From positions 1-14,134 of the forward strand of contig CAZJBJ010000107.1 of assembly GCA_964544295.1 (NCBI GenBank): a stretch of 14,134 nt of DNA, written 5' to 3'. Within the stretch, counting starts at the first letter, position 1. The number at the start of each line of letters is the position of its first letter. Of this stretch, positions 13,199 through 14,134 are shown piece by piece. The translations under genes were made by a program, and so were the position numbers. Below the pieces are notes generated by a model, which did not search any database, had not been told where the DNA came from, and worked only from the letters and a program-made list of their open reading frames with translations. This DNA comes from JAENVU01 sp964544295 (lineage in GTDB: Bacteria > Actinomycetota > Acidimicrobiia > IMCC26256 > JAENVU01).

Positions 13199-14134
13199 GC
13201 TGACCCGGCCGGGCGCCGGTGTCCTCGCCGTGTTCGAAGGTCACCTGACCGGCGTTGATGGTGGCCACGTACCCGTCGGCACGCTGGATGAAGCGGCGGG
13301 CATCGCCGGGCAGGTCGTAGGCCATCACCGGCGCGTGCAACCGCAGTCCGGCGTGGTCGATCACGTTGAGGTCGGCGCGCATGCCGACGCGCACCATGCC
13401 GCGATCGCCGAGGCCGTAGAGCGACGCGGTCTCGGACGTCATCTTGCGCACGACCCACTCGAGGGGAAGCCGGCCATGGTCGCGGTCCCGGGCCCAGTGG
13501 GCCAACATGAACGTCGGCGTCGACGCGTCGCAGGTGGTGCCGCAGTGGGCGCCACCGTCGCCGAGACCCCAGGCGCTGGTGGGATGCAGCAGCATCTCGC
13601 GCACCGCGTCGAGGTTGGCGTCGGTGTAGTTGAGGAGCGGTCGCATGATGAGGGCCCGACCGTCGTTCTCCATCAGGAGGTCGAGGTAGAGGTCGTAGAC
13701 GTCGCGGCCGCTCGCCGCCGCCCGGGCCGACACGCTCTCGGACGGGTCAGGTTCGTAGTTCGGCGGGTCGCCGAGCGGGAAGGCCTTGGCCGGATCGAGG
13801 AACTGGAGCATGGCCGGGTCGGGCGTGGCCGCCTCCCGCACGAGTCGGGCGCGCAACTCGGGGTTCGCGGCGATCTTCGCCACCCGCTCGGCGACGGGCA
13901 GGAGCCCGACCTCTGCCCAGCTCGGGCAGTACGCGAACGGATGGAAGGTCTCGAAGCCGAGCAGCAAGGTCACCGGGCGGCCCGCCACCTGCGGGCGGAC
14001 CCGGGCACCTTCGGCCCGGGCGGTGCCGGCCAGTTCGAGCATCTTCCGCCAGCTGTCGGGGTCGTGGTCGTTCTGGGTCAGGGCGAAGGTCACCGGGCGA
14101 CCGATCGCGGCCGAGAGGCGGCGCATCCAGTCCA
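13179..14134 (-). CDS. N-acyl-D-amino-acid deacylase-like amidohydrolase, 5' end cut by the window edge
   Basis: This is the C-terminal 317 or so residues of an amidohydrolase-3 (D-aminoacylase) type protein; the reading frame is open to the right edge, so the N-terminal HxH metal motif is not visible. Counting from the first visible Met (14126), features typical of the family include GDGGAH at 189-194 with the metal- or substrate-binding Asp190, MTSETASLYGLGDRG (229-243), and the closing GMRADLNVID with the return beta-strands. Characterised members hydrolyse N-acyl-D-amino acids, but many actinobacterial homologues act on unknown amides or cyclic ureides. The stop codon lies inside the 3' end of the convergent patatin gene. 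The Met at 14126 is probably internal, because the family is normally well over 450 residues. Confidence 0.87.
   Translation of the reverse strand, partial: DWMRRLSAAIGRPVTFALTQNDHDPDSWRKMLELAGTARAEGARVRPQVAGRPVTLLLGFETFHPFAYCPSWAEVGLLPVAERVAKIAANPELRARLVREAATPDPAMLQFLDPAKAFPLGDPPNYEPDPSESVSARAAASGRDVYDLYLDLLMENDGRALIMRPLLNYTDANLDAVREMLLHPTSAWGLGDGGAHCGTTCDASTPTFMLAHWARDRDHGRLPLEWVVRKMTSETASLYGLGDRGMVRVGMRADLNVIDHAGLRLHAPVMAYDLPGDARRFIQRADGYVATINAGQVTFEHGEDTGARPGQLIRGAR

Noticed and set aside
13966..14099. Repeated 14-base word AAGGTCACCGGGCG at 13966 and 14086
   Set aside because: Both copies encode similar GRPVT strands within the deacylase-like protein, so this looks like internal protein similarity rather than a DNA element.

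Overview
The window is GC-rich, densely packed bacterial DNA, about two-thirds or more G+C by eye, with strong G/C preference at third codon positions. I read it as chromosomal DNA of a high-GC actinobacterium. An Acidimicrobiia-like (Ilumatobacter/Microthrix-type) origin is my best guess. Support for this comes from TAnnnT-type -10 boxes placed 6 nt before start codons (leaderless-style genes), a HisN-type phosphatase very like the mycobacterial one, a lipoprotein with a poly-threonine linker, and a set of lipid and xenobiotic catabolism families common in Actinomycetota. This assignment is inference. No rRNA, tRNA, CRISPR array, transposase, integrase or phage gene was seen.

Layout. (1) 57-1586 (-) is an acyl-CoA synthetase, divergent from (2) a same-strand pair at 1688-3916: an MBL-fold protein with a C-terminal Rieske centre, then a PHP-domain phosphoesterase. 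(3) 3988-5166 (+) is a thiolase with its own promoter-like box and Shine-Dalgarno. It converges on (4) a small poly-Thr lipoprotein (5302-5817, -), with a 12-bp perfect inverted repeat between them. (5) 5889-9683 (+) is a compact block: a HisN-like phosphatase, an FGGY-family kinase (ATGA overlap), a cytochrome P450 with its own leaderless-style promoter, and a DoxX-like membrane protein (ATGA overlap). (6) 9684-10922 (-) is an amidohydrolase-2 family protein whose stop codon abuts that of the DoxX gene. (7) 11023-13198 (+) holds a second lipoprotein, a [3Fe-4S]-type ferredoxin and a patatin-like phospholipase. (8) 13179 to the right edge (-) is the C-terminal part of an N-acyl-D-amino-acid deacylase-like amidohydrolase, overlapping the patatin gene by 20 bp.

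How the genes may work together. CoA ligase, thiolase, P450, ferredoxin, patatin and amidohydrolases fit a catabolic neighbourhood for lipids, terpenoids or other hydrophobic compounds. Lipid release, P450 hydroxylation fed by the ferredoxin, CoA activation and thiolytic cleavage are each represented. They lie in several separate transcription units, so a single pathway is not proven. The least conventional element is the MBL-Rieske fusion, whose domains are in the opposite order to CMP-Neu5Ac hydroxylase and which is followed by a PHP phosphoesterase. The most striking gene-structure oddity is the HisN-like gene: its conserved N-terminus extends upstream of the first ATG to an ATC codon sitting exactly 6 nt after a -10-like TAGCGT box.
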